From assembly GCA_034509735.1 (NCBI GenBank), contig JACGWO010000011.1:21064979-21128978 (forward strand): 64,000 nucleotides of DNA, in the 5' to 3' direction. The stretch is from Sesamum alatum. Lineage: Eukaryota; Streptophyta; Magnoliopsida; Lamiales; Pedaliaceae. Made by a program: the position numbers and the translations under genes. Below are positions 12,075 through 23,159 of this stretch, in pieces (position 1 is the first letter of the stretch; each line of letters starts with the position of its first letter). Below the pieces are notes generated by a model that was not told the DNA's origin, ran no database searches, and worked only from the letters and a program-made list of their open reading frames with translations.

Positions 12075-12450
12075 AGTGGGAGAGGGGAATGGCCCCTCAC
12101 ATTTAACACTTTATTTGGTAAGAGAGGGGAATGACCCCTCACATTTAACACTTTATTTAGCAAAAGAGGGGGATGGCCCCTGACATTGACACTCTTTGAG
12201 GGGGATGGCCCCTCACGTCGATATCTTATTTAAAAGAGGGGGATTGCCCTCACATTGACACCTTATTTAAAAGAAGGGGATAACCCCTCATGTTAATATT
12301 TCACCTAAAAGAGGGGGATGGCCCCTCATGTTAATATTTTACCTAAAAGAGGGGGATGACCCCTCACCTTAATATCTTGTTTGAAATAGGGGGATTGCCC
12401 CTCATGCTGACATTTTATCCAAAAAGAGGGGGGTTGCTCTTCACCTTGAT
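12075..12450 (+). repeat. Degenerate tandem repeat of about 35-45 bp, some ten copies
   Basis: The core GAGGGGGATGGCCCCTCAC is followed by an AT-rich linker (TTAATATTTTACCTAAAA) and repeats from 12075 to 12450 with irregular spacing. The core is itself partly palindromic (GGGG...CCCC), so each copy could form a small hairpin. Confidence 0.85.
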
Positions 12451-12696
12451 ATTTAGTTCAACACTTTGCTTATAAGATATTTAGTTTAATATTTTACTTA
12501 TAAGAGGGGAATTGCCCCGTACGTTTGAAATTTAGTTCGAAAAGAAACAACTTGATATAATGAACAATGGAGGAACCAAGTTTGATAACATATAAAAATG
12601 AACCCTTAAGAACTTCCCCAAAAATGACAAAGACCTCTACAAAGGTTCAAGAGTGTTCCAACCAAGGGAACTTCTACAGAGCTTCCAAAAAAGCCC

Positions 12697-12800
12697 AAGG
12701 GGACGCGCCGCGGCGCAACTTGACGCAACGCGATATATGGTGCAACACAAAGTCAACATGACGCGTCGCGACGCGAGGCGATACAAATGTGACGCAACGC
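12697..12800 (+). repeat. ACGCGACGCAACGC-rich short repeat
   Basis: Overlapping words such as GACGCAACGC, ACGCGTCGCGACGCG and GACGCAACGCAACGC make a short CpG-dense, low-complexity block inside the retrotransposon. Confidence 0.6.
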
Positions 12801-13359
12801 AACGCAATCACAAATGTCATCAAAGGGGCAAGGTCCCCCTCGCCTCCATGGCGGCATACGAGGTTGCAGAGGATGAGGGAGCGAGCAACCACATCTCCCT
12901 TCCTTGACGAAAGGCAAGAACGGACTCGCGAATTGCGCTTGCAAACACACTAAGCCTCTAGAAACATTTTTACAACCTTGGAGAGGAAGGGTTAGAAGAA
13001 CGAGTCCTTAACAACTCTCCCAAGGATGAATGAAATATCGAAAAGCCACAAGAGAGGAGGTGGCACCAAGATCCCGCAACGCCGGAAGAAACTCTTCGAA
13101 GTACGCGAAAGAATTAGGAGCAAAGTGGCTGACGCGCGACATCGAGGTCTGAAGCAGGGGGCTTGCGCTATCGAAGGAAATCAAGGAGTGTCCAACTTTT
13201 TCCTAGCTTTAATTTCTGGAAAAATCTAGCAAATCAGATAAACAATCCTGGTACCCTAAACCAAAATCACTTCGTGATCAAAATCGACCACTTCAGCAAG
13301 TAAGAGAGGAAAAAGGAGGGGCAACAAGACACCCTCAACCAAAATCCGATCGAGGCGCG

Positions 13360-13495
13360 GGGCCACGGCCAGACTCTGGCCGAGGCGTCCCACCTCGACC
13401 AAGGCCTGGCTGAGGCACGCGCCTCGACCAGATCCTGGCCGAAGCGTGCCTCGGCCAGGTCCAGGCCGAGGCGTGCACCTCGGCCACGCCACGAT
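13360..13495 (+). repeat. CTCGGCCAGG / GGCCGAGGCG short tandem repeat
   Basis: Units of roughly 30 bp built from TGGCCGAGGCGT and CCTCGACCA recur about four times. The minus-strand reading frames across it are open only because of the GC-rich repetition. Confidence 0.65.
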
Positions 13496-14063
13496 CCACC
13501 ATCGACGGACCCCCGACGACGCCTCGTTGAACATTTTTTTGAAGTGCGTGACATCCTAAAATTCTTTCGGACTGGCGAATTGTTTTTGTTTTTCCAGATT
13601 ACCGAATGATGACTTTCGGAAGTCTAAAAACGAAAACTATTGCAAGGAAAGAAATGAAGAACCATATACTCGAGCCAACTCGTTTCGATATTTTTTCTAG
13701 ATTGTGGCTGAGACCAAGAAGACAGACCGAACAAAGCAAGAGGAAGAAAGTCATAATATCCCACCAAGTTTATACATAGAAGACAAGGAATCTTAGCAAG
13801 GGAAGGAGTTGAACCAAGAGTAGTCTCAAAAGAGAAAGAGTCTGTATGAAGAAGGGTCCCAAGAAGGAAGAAACCTGTGGCAGAAGTGGAAGGTAAAGAA
13901 AAAAGAGCTCCAGTAGAAGAGGGATTGGTGCCAAGAGGAATCCCAGAAGAGAAAGACTCTATATCAAAAAGGAAGATTATCAAGAAGAGGAAGATGAATC
14001 AGAATCAGATTATCCGTTAGAACTTTTAAATTTTTCGAAAATATTTGGAAGTTGGGGGGCTAC

Positions 14064-14433
14064 TGATAGTGCTAGGAAATAATAGACTAGGCAAATGACC
14101 AAAATACCCTCGAATGTAAACAAATTCACAATTATGCCATAGCGATTATTAGGAGAAATTATAGAAGTAGTGGGGTGATGCCAATTACCAAGGCACCCCT
14201 AGCAGTTAAATCTAGGCCGTTGGATTGACAACGGTTGAAGGACAATATTTTACTTTCACCCCATGTAATTTACTATAAATAGGGGGTGAAATCCTTTGTA
14301 AAGGGCTCTCATATTGATTTTTATACAAGTTACTCTTCTTACTTTTGGAGGAGTTTATAAGAATTATTTGCCTCACGACATCATTTCGAGCCACCGTACT
14401 TAGATCAACAACCTTCCGAATCTTACACCATCA
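14064..14433 (+). repeat. 3' LTR of the 9.3-14.4 kb element
   Basis: Matches 9345-9715 apart from about 24 differences. A G-rich tract (GAAGTTGGGGGGC) just before it, at 14049-14060, is the likely polypurine tract. Confidence 0.93.
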
Positions 14434-14438
14434 ATATG

Positions 14439-14836
14439 GATTCTATTCAATTTCTTAGCCGTTATTTTAGATTTTTTTTTTTCCAATCATGAATTTTAAA
14501 CCGAATAAAGGAAACATTTCAAAGAAACATGTTTTAACCAACGCCAAATATCAATATTTTGGAATTACATACGTATGCATTTTATACAAATAAGAAACAT
14601 AATTTAACCGACTGAGGCTAAAATTAAGAAACATGTTTTAACCAACGGAGACTAAAATTACAATTTTCACAAAAATATATGGTAGCTTTAAGTCTGGTAC
14701 TTATCTAATTGAACCCATGTGAGGATTTGTATTAAATTGTGGGTCAAATAATTTTAATGACAACAAAAGTCTTATATCCATGAACTTAAAGGGCCAAAGT
14801 GCAATTTATCATTTACAGAAGAGTCATCAATTTATT
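14439..14836. other. AT-rich intergenic DNA, no gene seen
   Basis: A short internal repetition (AGAAACATGTTTTAACCAACG near 14520 and near 14627) is the only structure noticed. Confidence 0.45.
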
Positions 14837-15155
14837 CATTACAAAAAATATGATATTCAATCATGACAAATTGTCATAGTTAATACTAAATAGCCGTAGC
14901 AAATAGTCATTGCATGACCACGACCACGCAACGGTTGTCGATCGTGATTTTTACGAGGGTGGCTAAAACATTTGTCATGACTTTTAGCCATACTGAATAT
15001 TTTTACCACAGCTCTTAGCCGTAACAAATGAATTTTTCGTGATAGAAAAATTAGTTTTTACATCAATTTAATTATAGTTAATGACAATTATTTCCCATAA
15101 TTTTTAATCATAATTATAAAAAAATACAGATAATAATATTAATTTTTTTCTAGTG
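14837..15155. repeat. CACTA-type MITE, diverged copy
   Basis: It starts CATTACAAAAAATA and ends TTTTTTTCTAGTG. The interior shares AATAGCCGTAGC, CACGCAACGGTTG and GACTTTTAGCC with the copies at 8653 and 1559. The flanking triplets (ATT and TAT) do not agree, so the exact left end is uncertain. Confidence 0.6.
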
Positions 15156-15586
15156 TATGTACATTTGTACTGAACAGATTGAAACTATTAATTATTAAAT
15201 AGGACAAGTCCACGAGTCATGAATCACATGCCACGGCCCATAGTGTTCGGACACCATTTATTATTATTACAAGAAAGAAATAGTATGTGTCCCTTCATGA
15301 TTATGATTATACAAATTAATGAGATGAGTCAGATGACTGACATTTGGAATTAAGAATTCCCTTTAAAGTCTATGCTTGTATAAACTATCACATTAAGAAT
15401 ACAATTTTTTGCTATAATAATTATTATGGGTTTTGTTTTAAAGGAATTAACTATTATGGTTGAAAGTGTAATATTATAATTAATAAGACACCGAAATAAC
15501 TGTTAGTCGTAGTTTCAGTATACGAAGTCAAAATATTAGCTTTAATTAGAAATTATGATATATATTTTGGCCGTTGTTAAAAATAA
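15156..15586. other. AT-rich intergenic DNA, no gene seen
   Basis: There is no coding or RNA gene signal. It forms the left flank of the nested insertion that follows. Confidence 0.45.
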
Positions 15587-15896
15587 GGGTAAATTACAAC
15601 GAGTTTATTGAGGTTTTGCATAATTACGAATATCCCTTATTATTTGAAAAATGATTAATATCTTTTGATGTTTGATGAAATTATGTAATCTTTGAATGGA
15701 GGTTTAGAATTATCAACTTTGCACTTGCTGTATTTTTTTTATTCTTCAAAAGAATTTAAGAAATTGTTAAAAAAAAAAAAGACAGACGAGATGAATGAAA
15801 AAATTTTAAAAATCATAAAATCCACTTAGTCCATGAAAATATTTCAGCGTTTTTAGAAAATAAGTGATATTATAGGGATAAAGGCAAATATGGTAA

Positions 15897-16148
15897 CATA
15901 ATATAGGGCATTTTGCGATTCAGGTACTATACTTTTCAAAATACCCAAATTCAATACCATATAATGGGGGAGAAGGCAAAGTTGATATCGTGGTTTACGA
16001 AAGTTGCAATTTTAGTACCTTAGTTTTTGGATCAACAATTTTAGCACTTAACCCATTTTTTGATAATATTGATTTTAGTCCTTAAGTTTGGTTTTCTCGC
16101 AAATTTAGTTCCATGAGCTTGAAAATGGTATCAGAACCTAAGTTTATT
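15897..16148. repeat. Left arm of a possible second repeat inside the MITE
   Basis: The sequence GGTACTATACTTTTC...CAATACCAT resembles the reverse complement of about 22790-22840 (GGTACCATGCTTTTC...AATACTG). The two flanks of the Tat element may therefore be the arms of one interrupted inverted-repeat element. The match is imperfect and boundaries are not defined. Confidence 0.4.
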
Positions 16149-16625
16149 TGATGTGGGTATTGGCCCAAGATGGCCAAATGGGCTTTGGAGGCCCAAAAAG
16201 ATTTAGGACCAAGAGGCCAGCGGGCTGGAACAGCCTAGGGGTCTAGGTCGACCCAACCTAGATCGACCCTATTTAGGTCAAACCGACCTGCAACTCGCCA
16301 GGAAAAGCATCATTACTACAGCTTGTCAGAAAAGGCATCATTACCTGAAAAAGGTGTCAGAATGACGACAACTGGCCCAGAGCAAGTGGGCATTCCAGGC
16401 CCTATAAATACCCCCTTCCGAGACATTTAAGGTACGAATTTATTGCACTAAGATCGGATCACTATATCGCACCCTTCTATCTCAAACTACTATTTGACTC
16501 AGGCATCGGAGGGCCTTTGCTGGGAAAGCCCCCAGCTAGCCTAACTACCTTCTTTTCTCAAATCTCAAGCAACTATCTGATGAGGTCACCAACGACCTGC
16601 GACCTTCAACAGGGACCTCGGATCA
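16149..16625 (+). repeat. 5' LTR of the Tat-lineage element
   Basis: The 477 bp run from TGATGTGGGTATTGG to CAGGGACCTCGGATCA, followed at 16628 by TGGCGTCGTTTGTGGGAA as primer site. A TATA-like CCTATAAATACCCCC near 16400 is the likely promoter. No second copy was seen in the window. Confidence 0.75.
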
Positions 16626-16666
16626 TTTGGCGTCGTTTGTGGGAAATTTAGGAAAGATCTTGAGAG

Positions 16667-18157
16667 ATGGAAGGGACTTCAAGGAGAGAACATACTCCAG
16701 TAGAAGAAGAACCAACTCCTGTGAGGCAGAATGAACAAATACCCGTGAGGAATGAGGGACAGATTATACATCTAACACCAGAGGAGCTACAAAGGATGAT
16801 AGAGGATGCTAGTAGACAAGTCGTAGTGGAATACGAGAGGAGGGCTGTTACGCTAGCTACTCGGGAACCGACTAGAAGGTAGCTTTTTCAAAACAAAGGG
16901 AAAGGGGTGATAGAGGAAGTAAAGGAAACAACACAAAAAGGTGAGCCTGAAAAAGACCGAGAACGAGAAGGAGTTTGCGAGAAAGAGGTATCTGACACGG
17001 GATCTAGTAAGAGAGGAAAACATAGAGAACCAGGGATCTCTAGAGCTGAAGTGGATGATGTTGGAAGGCAGATCGAGAGATTGGGCCAGCAAATTGATGA
17101 GTTAAAACGAAGAGGGGAGATGGTAGCCCAAAACCGAAATTCGCCCTTAAAATAAAATCTTGACAGAGGTCGTCGACCACAGCTTCAGGCTACCCCATCT
17201 TCCTAAATATGATGGAACTAAGGACCCCTAGGAGCATGTTTCGGCGTTTGAATTGGTAATGAATTTATATGGGCAAACTGATTCTATTAACGCAACATTG
17301 TTTGTGACTACCTTAACAGGAAAGGCGTAGGAGTGGTTTACAAGCTTACCCAGTGGGAGTATAGAATCCTACTCCCAGTTAATTCAGAAATTCACTTTTC
17401 ACTTTGCTAGCAAGAAGAAGGCTAAGAGGTCGGCTACTTACCTATTCACTATCAGACAGAAAGAGAACGAGTCGCTGAAAAGTTTCATAGAAAGGTTTAA
17501 CAATGAGACCTTGGAAGTACAAGACTTGAGAATAGACATGATGGTAAGTATTTTGATACATGGCCTGAAAAAGGGCCATTCGCGTCTGCACTAGCTAGAG
17601 ATCCACCGGAAGATGTAGAATAATTGATGCAAATGGCTCAAAAGTACATATATGAGGAAGAAATGAACGCGATGAAGGACGGAGAGTGGTCAAGTGTGAG
17701 AGGTCGAGGTCGAGGTCGAGAGGTAGGGAGAGATAGGAGGAACAGGTCTGAGAAAGACTATGAGGCTCCATATCGCCCAAAATATCATAGGTACACTCTG
17801 CTTGCGACCACCAGGCCCCATGCAATGATGATGGTTGAAAAGGAAAATCTATTACAATGGCCCAAGAAAACGCGCGGAACTCCGGTCAAAAAGTCATATT
17901 CCAACAAATATTGCAGGTTTCATAAAGATTGGGGACAAGATACAGAAGACTGCTTCCAATTGAAAGATGAAATAGAGAGACTGATCAGACAGGGGTATTT
18001 CAAGGAGTATATACTAAAGGAAGGAAGGGTAGGAGATAGAGCAAAGGAAAGAGACCAAAAGGAACGAACGAGAAGTAGATCTCGAAGTAATGAGAGATTT
18101 AAAGGAATAAAGGAAATGAGGGAGGATGATCAGCGAGGAAGGGCTCCTGTGAAATGA
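16667..18157 (+). pseudogene. Tat-lineage gag, broken
   Basis: This is the structural capsid polyprotein of the retrotransposon. The first frame starts MEGTSRREHTP at 16667 and stops at 16880. The reading then continues in pieces through the gag core (about 17160-17590: LPKYDGTKDP, TLTGKA, EWFTSLPSGSI, FTFHFASKKKAKRS) and a C-terminal part from 17624 to 18157. The core contains in-frame TAG codons where family members have sense codons. Near 17900-17990 the zinc-knuckle-like segment CRFHKDWGQDTEDCFQLK is followed by RLIRQGYFKEY. An RGRGRGRE run and an Arg/Ser-rich tail complete it. It cannot make a full protein. Confidence 0.85.
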
Positions 18158-18319
18158 GTCATACATACTATAGCGGAAGGCCCTACTGGCGGGGATTCAG
18201 GAAGAGCAAGGAAGAGATATGAACGACAATGGAAATGTGGCAGAAATAGGCAAGCCTTCAGCCTAGAGAAATAAGAACCCATCATTTTCGGAAGTAAGGA
18301 TGTAAGTGGAGGGTCGCAG

Positions 18320-18637
18320 AACGATCCAATAGTTATAAGGATGGACATCGCAAATTTCCTGGTTCATAAAGTGTTGATAGACAATGGAAGCTCGGTGGAT
18401 ATCTTATTCATGGAGGTATTGAGGAAAATGGAGATGGAAACATCAGGTCTGCAACCAGTGCATACTCTTTTAATAGGATTCGGGGGAAGCGAGGTCATAC
18501 CTTTAGGGACAATAGATCTTCCAGTTTCGTTAGGAGAAGAACCGAATAAGAAAAACTATGATGATAAAATTTCTCGTAGTAAATGCCCCTTTTTCATACA
18601 ATGTAATTTTGAGTCGGCCAGGATTGAACTTGTTTAG
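18320..18637 (+). pseudogene. Retrotransposon aspartic protease region
   Basis: It encodes the pepsin-like protease that would process the polyprotein. The active-site region reads VLIDNGSSVDILF (near 18373), where DNGSS is a common variant of the retroviral-type DTGSS in this lineage. It is followed by a GFGGSEVIPLGTIDLPVSL strand pattern. The frame leaves protease at about 18560 and reverse transcriptase continues in another frame, which is one of several frameshifts. Confidence 0.78.
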
Positions 18638-20280
18638 GGTTGTAGTATCTACTTACCATTTAAAGATGAAGTTCCCTACGAGGTATGGTATAGGTGAAGT
18701 AAGGTGTGATCATAGGGAAGCAAGGAAATGCTACAATCTTTTAGTAAAAAAAAAAAATGGAGAGAAGAGAGAGGGATTACCCGAAATGGCTAGGGGAGAG
18801 GTAGAAGAAAACAAGAGAAAGAAGTTGGAACGAATTGAACCAGCAGAAGAGCACAAGGAGATAGAGCTAATCCTAGGAGAAGTTAACAGGACAACGAGGA
18901 TAGGTTCTCGAATGAACTCGAGAATGGAGACTCTAATGGTGGAGTTCTTAAGGGAAAACTGGGACATGTTCGCTTGGAGTCCTTCAGATTTCAGAGAAAT
19001 AGACCCGGAAGTGATAGTAAACAGGTTGAACGTAGACCCTCAAGCTAAACCAGTAAAACAGAAAAAGAGGTCATTTGGAGCTGAGAGGAATAGAATAATA
19101 GAGGAAGAGGTGAACAAGTTGCTAGAGGCGGGGTACGTCGCAGAGGTCCAATACACGGAATGGCTAGCCAACGTGGTAGTAGTACCAAAGTATGCAGGAA
19201 AGTGGCGTATGTGTATTGATTTCACCGATTTAAACAAAGCATGGCCAAAAGACCCATACCCACTACCTCGCATCGATCTGCTCGTAGATTCAACGGCAGG
19301 ATGTGATCTATTTAGCATGATGGACGCATATCAAAGGTACCACCAAATATTTATGGCAGAAGAGGATCGAGATTAGACTTCCTTTGTTACTGAAAATGGC
19401 ATATATTGTTATAATATAATGCCTTTTGGGTTGAAAAATGCAGGTGCTACATATCAAAGATTAGTGAACAGGATGTTCAAGGACCTCATTGGAAAATCCA
19501 CGGAGGTATACGTAGATGACATGCTGGTCAAAAGTGAGAAGGAAGAGGGACACCTCGTACACTTGCAGGATGCTTTCAAGGTCATGAGGAAATATGGAAT
19601 GAAGCTGAATCCTGTGAAAAGCACCTTTGGAGTACGAGGAAAATTCCTGGGATACATGGTGAGCGAGAAGGGAATTGAAGCAAATCCTGAAAAGATAGAG
19701 ACGATCATACAGATGAAGTCACCAAAAATGATCAAAGACGTACAGAAGCTAACAAGGAATATAGTGTCACTAGCTCGATTCATATCCAGGTCGGCTGATA
19801 GAAATTTACCTTTCTTTAAGGTTTTGCGAAATGTTAAAAATTTTGAATGGACTGTGGAGTGTGAACAAGCTCTGAACGACCTGAAGCAATACCTAGTATC
19901 CCCCCCTTTATTGGCAAACCCAAGAGAAGGAGAACTATTGTATATATATATGGCAGTGTCGGACGACGCCGTGAGTTCAGTTTTAGTGAGAGAGGAAATG
20001 GGGAATCAAAACCCAGTGTACTATGTTAGTAAGATGTTACAAGGGGCAGAAAAAAGATATATCCAGATAGAAAAGCTAGCACTAGCTCTAGTGACTGCGA
20101 CAAGGAAGTTGAGGCCCTATTTTCAATCACATAAGATAGTAGTTTTGACGAATCACCCCTTAAGGCAAATAATGTCTCGACCGGATGCATCGGGTCGATT
20201 GATAAAATAGGCAGTAGAGTTAGGGGAGTTTGATTTGGAATACCAAGCAAAAACTGCTGTGTAAGCACAAGTATTTGCTG
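18558..20280 (+). pseudogene. Reverse transcriptase and RNase H of the Tat-lineage element
   Basis: The first part (18558-19376) carries the RT fingers (GYVAEVQYTEWLANVVVVPK, KWRMCIDFTDLNKAWPKD, PLPRIDLLVD). A TAG at 19374-19376 interrupts the frame, which resumes at once with MPFGLKNAGATYQRLVNRMF. The catalytic YVDD box is at 19508-19519. The connection and RNase H (LLYIYMAVSDDAVSSVLV, YYVSKMLQGAEKRYIQIEK) follow to a stop at 20208. Two more stops fall before the second RNase H, all in one frame. Stops lie in otherwise conserved positions, so the gene is dead although the motifs are well preserved. Confidence 0.92.
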
Positions 20281-20776
20281 ACTTCATTGTGGAGTTAATA
20301 GGAGAACAACAAGAGGTCGAGGAAGGATGGATGTTACATGTAGACGGATATTCTAACTCTAATAACGGAGGAGCCAGAGTCTTGTTACAAGGACCTAAAG
20401 GGGTTGAAGTCGAGGTCGCGACAAGGCTAGACTTTCCCACCACGAATAATGAAACAAAGTACGAGGTTGTAATCCTAGGACTAGAGATGGCAATTAATGC
20501 AGGGGTGAAACAAATTGATGTGTACACAGATTCGCAATTGGTAGCAATGCAGATAGAAGGTTCATATGAGACGCGTGAGTGGTCCATGACTCAATACTGA
20601 AAAAGGTGAGGGAGTTGATGGCGAGGTTTGATAGATGCACCATACAACAAATCCCAAGGGAGGAAAATGCAAGGGCGGACGCTCTCTCCAAGTTCGGAGC
20701 AGCGGCGTCGGGAGTAATGGAAAGAAAAGTTACAGTGATTGTAAGAGAACGAGCGGTAGTGGACGAACGGAAATAA
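20281..20776 (+). pseudogene. Second (archaeal-type) RNase H
   Basis: The segment starts at about 20329 with WMLHVDGYSNSNNGGARVLL. It continues with NNETKYEVVILGLEMA and DVYTDSQLVAMQIEG, the D/E/D pattern of an RNase H fold, and later CTIQQIPREENARADALSKF. A frame change occurs near 20590. An additional RNase H at this place is characteristic of Tat elements and is the basis for the lineage call. Confidence 0.82.
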
Positions 20777-20789
20777 AATGTATAGTGGA

Positions 20790-22023
20790 AGACAAGTCAT
20801 GGAAAACGGAGATAGAGGATTACCTGAAGAATGGCACGTTGCCTGAAGATCCGATAGCAGCAAGGAGATTGAAATTTAAGGCAAGTAGATTCACAATGAT
20901 AAATGAAGTGTTATATCGGCGATCTCCGGAAGGTATGTTGCTGAAGTGTTTAAACCCAGAGAAAGTGCACTATGTATTAAGAGAAATCCACGAAGGAAGT
21001 TGTGGTAATTATTCAAGGGGAAGGTCGTTGCTCAAAAAATTACGAGGCAGTGATACTTTTGGCCAACTCTAGCAAAGGATGCGATGGAATTTGCCAAGAA
21101 GTGTGAGAGTTGCTAGAAGTACGTTGCTCTCATACATTTGCCCACGACCCCGTTGGAACCTAAAAAGATAGCATGCCCTTTTGATAAATGGGGGATAGAT
21201 ATTCTGGGATCTTTTTCCCCAGCACCAGCGCAAAAGAAATTTGTGATAGTGGCGGTGGAATACTTCTAGAAATGGGTAGAGGGCGAAGCATTGGCAAAAA
21301 TCTCTGAGAAAGAGGTAATCGATTTTATTTGGAGAAATATCATTTGCAGGTTTGGAATTCCCAGAGCCTTAATCTCGGACAATGGAACTCAGTTCCAAGG
21401 AAAGAGGATAGTGGCGTGGTGTAAAGAACTGAAAATCCAGCAGAACTTCACAGCTGTGGGGAACCCCCAGGCAAATGGTCAAATGGAATGTCACGAACAG
21501 GATCTTGTTATAGAACTTGAAAACCAGACTTGAAGGAGCAAAAGGTTCGTGGGTAGAAGAGTTTCCAGGAGTATTATGGGCGTATAGAACAACACCAAGA
21601 ACGGCGACGGGAGAAACCCCATTTTGTTTAGTCTATGGCTCGAAAGCTGTGATACCTGCGGAGATCGGGGAAGAGACGGCGAGGATTTTGCAATATGAAC
21701 CTGAAGAAAATGCATAAGAGAGAACCTTCGACCTAATTGTGGTTGAAGAAAAAAGAGATCGGGCGTACGCAAAAATTTTACACTACAAAGGCCTCATGGC
21801 GAAGAGTTATAACAACAAGGTCAAGTCAAGATACTTCCAAGTGGGTGACTTGGTGCTGAAAAAAGTTGAAGTCTCCAAGCATGTGGGTAAGTTAGACCCG
21901 AGTTGGGAAGGGCCATTCAAGGTCGTAGAAGTCAAAGAAAGGAGCATACAAGCTACAAGACATGGAAGGGAAGGATTTGCCTAGGCCGTGGAATGTGCAC
22001 AACTTGAAAAAGTTCTACACTTG
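20790..22023 (+). pseudogene. Integrase of the Tat-lineage element, broken
   Basis: An N-terminal linker (PEDPIAARRLKFKASRF) and a worn HHCC region (REIHEGSCGNYSRGRSLLKK, then KKCESC with a stop at 21114-21116) lead into the DDE core. D lies in DKWGIDILGSF (about 21188), D in LISDNGTQFQG (about 21370) and E in NPQANGQMECHEQ (about 21470). Frames change near 21530, and the C-terminal GDLVLKKVEVSKHVGKLD with PSWEGPFKVVEV is intact to about 21930. After one more frameshift the protein would end at 22023. Catalytic residues survive, but at least four lesions break the reading frame. Confidence 0.88.
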
Positions 22024-22673
22024 ACAGGAAAACATAGCAGTTGCTTACACTTGGGTTGTTTCCTTTTTGATACTTTTGCAAAACACTTTTTTGACATTCT
22101 TTTGCAGATAATAGATATATGGTAAATAGAATGACTGTACGGAGTCCTGAGAAAGGACAATTTCATGTAAGATCTGTGAAAGATCAAACTCCCCTAACTC
22201 TACATATTGATATTTAATCCTTATTAATGGAGGAGATTTTTCAAAGTATGGAAGCGAACGAAAGTTTGAGTTACAATAAAAACAAGAAATACTTCTGGAC
22301 TCTGAAAATACAGAAGAGCAATTTCTTTGCATAATTTCTCAAGAAGATTGATGTGTTATTTACGAGTCCAAGAAGGAAAATATTGGGATCTTCTTACAAA
22401 AGAAGAAAAGAGGAATGGACGGGAAACTACCACGTCCGACAAACACTAAAAGAAAATTATGGAGTGCTTTTATGCCCCAAGATAGGAAATAAAATAGGGT
22501 TGTGCTCATTGTTTCTGGAGGAGCCATGTACCTGCGAATCATTTGTTGCGATAGTAAGGTTGGAGGAAATCTGTAAAATTGAGGGCTTGGAATACTCGGT
22601 GGCAAGGCGGTCAAAACAAGATATGAATTTATGGAGGCTTAATTTTATTTTGGAAGTATGTTGGGCGTGATCA
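22024..22673 (+). other. 3' untranslated part of the Tat element
   Basis: No domain was recognised. A 105-residue ORF (22353-22670) has no family signature. The sequence is purine-rich in places (AAGAAGAAAAGAGGAATGG) but no LTR copy follows. Confidence 0.5.
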
Positions 22674-22890
22674 CTGAACAGTATGGGTGTTATTTCTGCT
22701 ATACCAAAATGTAAAACGTATAGGACTGCTACTATCTCAAAGGTGAGGGACTAAAATTAAAATAAGGTATCTTAAGTGCAACTCTCTGTAAAGTACAGTA
22801 TTAAATTGGCTCTTTAGAAAAGCATGGTACCAAACTTGCAAGACCCACTTACTATGGTGCCAAAAATGCATTTTTCACAAAATTATAATT
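22674..22890. repeat. Right arm of the possible second repeat inside the MITE
   Basis: It contains GAGGGACTAAAATTAAAAT and GGTACCAAACTTGC, which pair loosely, as reverse complement, with the 15897-16148 flank. It lies between the Tat 3' side and the resumed MITE at about 22893. Confidence 0.4.
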
Positions 22891-23159
22891 TATAGTCCGC
22901 AAGGGCATTTCAGTCAGTTCACCACAAGAAAATGGATGGAAAGCTAAGTAAGACTAACAGATTGAGCTAGTTGTTAGACGACTGATAAAATTAAAGGGCA
23001 TTGGTAATTTCCAAAACAACAAGGGGGAATTTATAATTATGTTAAATTTCAGTGGAGCTCATTGTAATTTATCTGAAAAATAACAAATACTTGGTCACAA
23101 CTAAAACCATGACGACATTGATCAATCGTGACTAAAATTTAAGTTTTCACATCGATTTA

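Larger units (their letters stand above)
9345..14433 (+). mobile_element. Complete non-autonomous LTR retrotransposon (LARD-like, gypsy/Tat derivative), TSD ATATG
   Basis: The 5089-bp element has LTRs of 371 bp (9345-9715) and 370 bp (14064-14433), both TGATAGTG...ACCATCA, and a perfect 5-bp duplication ATATG (9340-9344 and 14434-14438). A primer-binding site follows the left LTR and a G-rich tract precedes the right one. There is no open gag-pol. Only short relics remain: a gag zinc-knuckle-like piece near 10399-10520 and an integrase piece near 11717-11880. Both resemble the Tat-lineage element at 16149, and the primer site is also alike. Three to five tandem arrays fill the interior. By eye the LTRs differ at about 24 of 370 positions, mostly transitions. 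Confidence 0.93.
16149..22673 (+). mobile_element. Decayed Ty3/gypsy retrotransposon, Tat lineage, 3' LTR not found
   Basis: The order is LTR, primer site, gag, protease, reverse transcriptase, RNase H, a second RNase H, integrase. The second RNase H after the usual one is a hallmark of the Tat (Retand/Ogre) lineage of plant gypsy elements. All coding parts carry stop codons and frameshifts. The 3' side runs through a long untranslated stretch (22024-22673), and I found no copy of the 16149-16625 LTR there. The element is thus 3'-truncated or its end was replaced. Confidence 0.85.
15587..23074. mobile_element. MULE-type MITE split by nested insertions
   Basis: The left end GGGTAAATTACAACGAG (15587) and right end CTCATTGTAATTTATCT (23074) are the two terminal repeats of the MITE family seen whole at 61640-62062. 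The right part (AAGGGCATTTCAGTCAGTTCACC near 22901) also matches that family's interior. Flanking 9-mers TAAAAATAA (15578-15586) and GAAAAATAA (23075-23083) agree at 8 of 9 positions. About 7 kb of other elements separate the halves, so this was one small MITE before later insertions. Confidence 0.7.

Noticed and set aside
18731..19318. Minus-strand ORFs over the reverse transcriptase
   Set aside because: Antisense to clear RT motifs and without domain similarity.
22353..22670. 105-residue ORF after integrase as an extra Tat gene
   Set aside because: No similarity could be seen to known extra ORFs of Tat elements and composition is not distinctive.
16149..22673. Endogenous plant pararetrovirus as an alternative to a gypsy element
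   Set aside because: An integrase with DDE core, an LTR with primer site, and the Tat-specific second RNase H are present; pararetroviruses lack integrase and LTRs.
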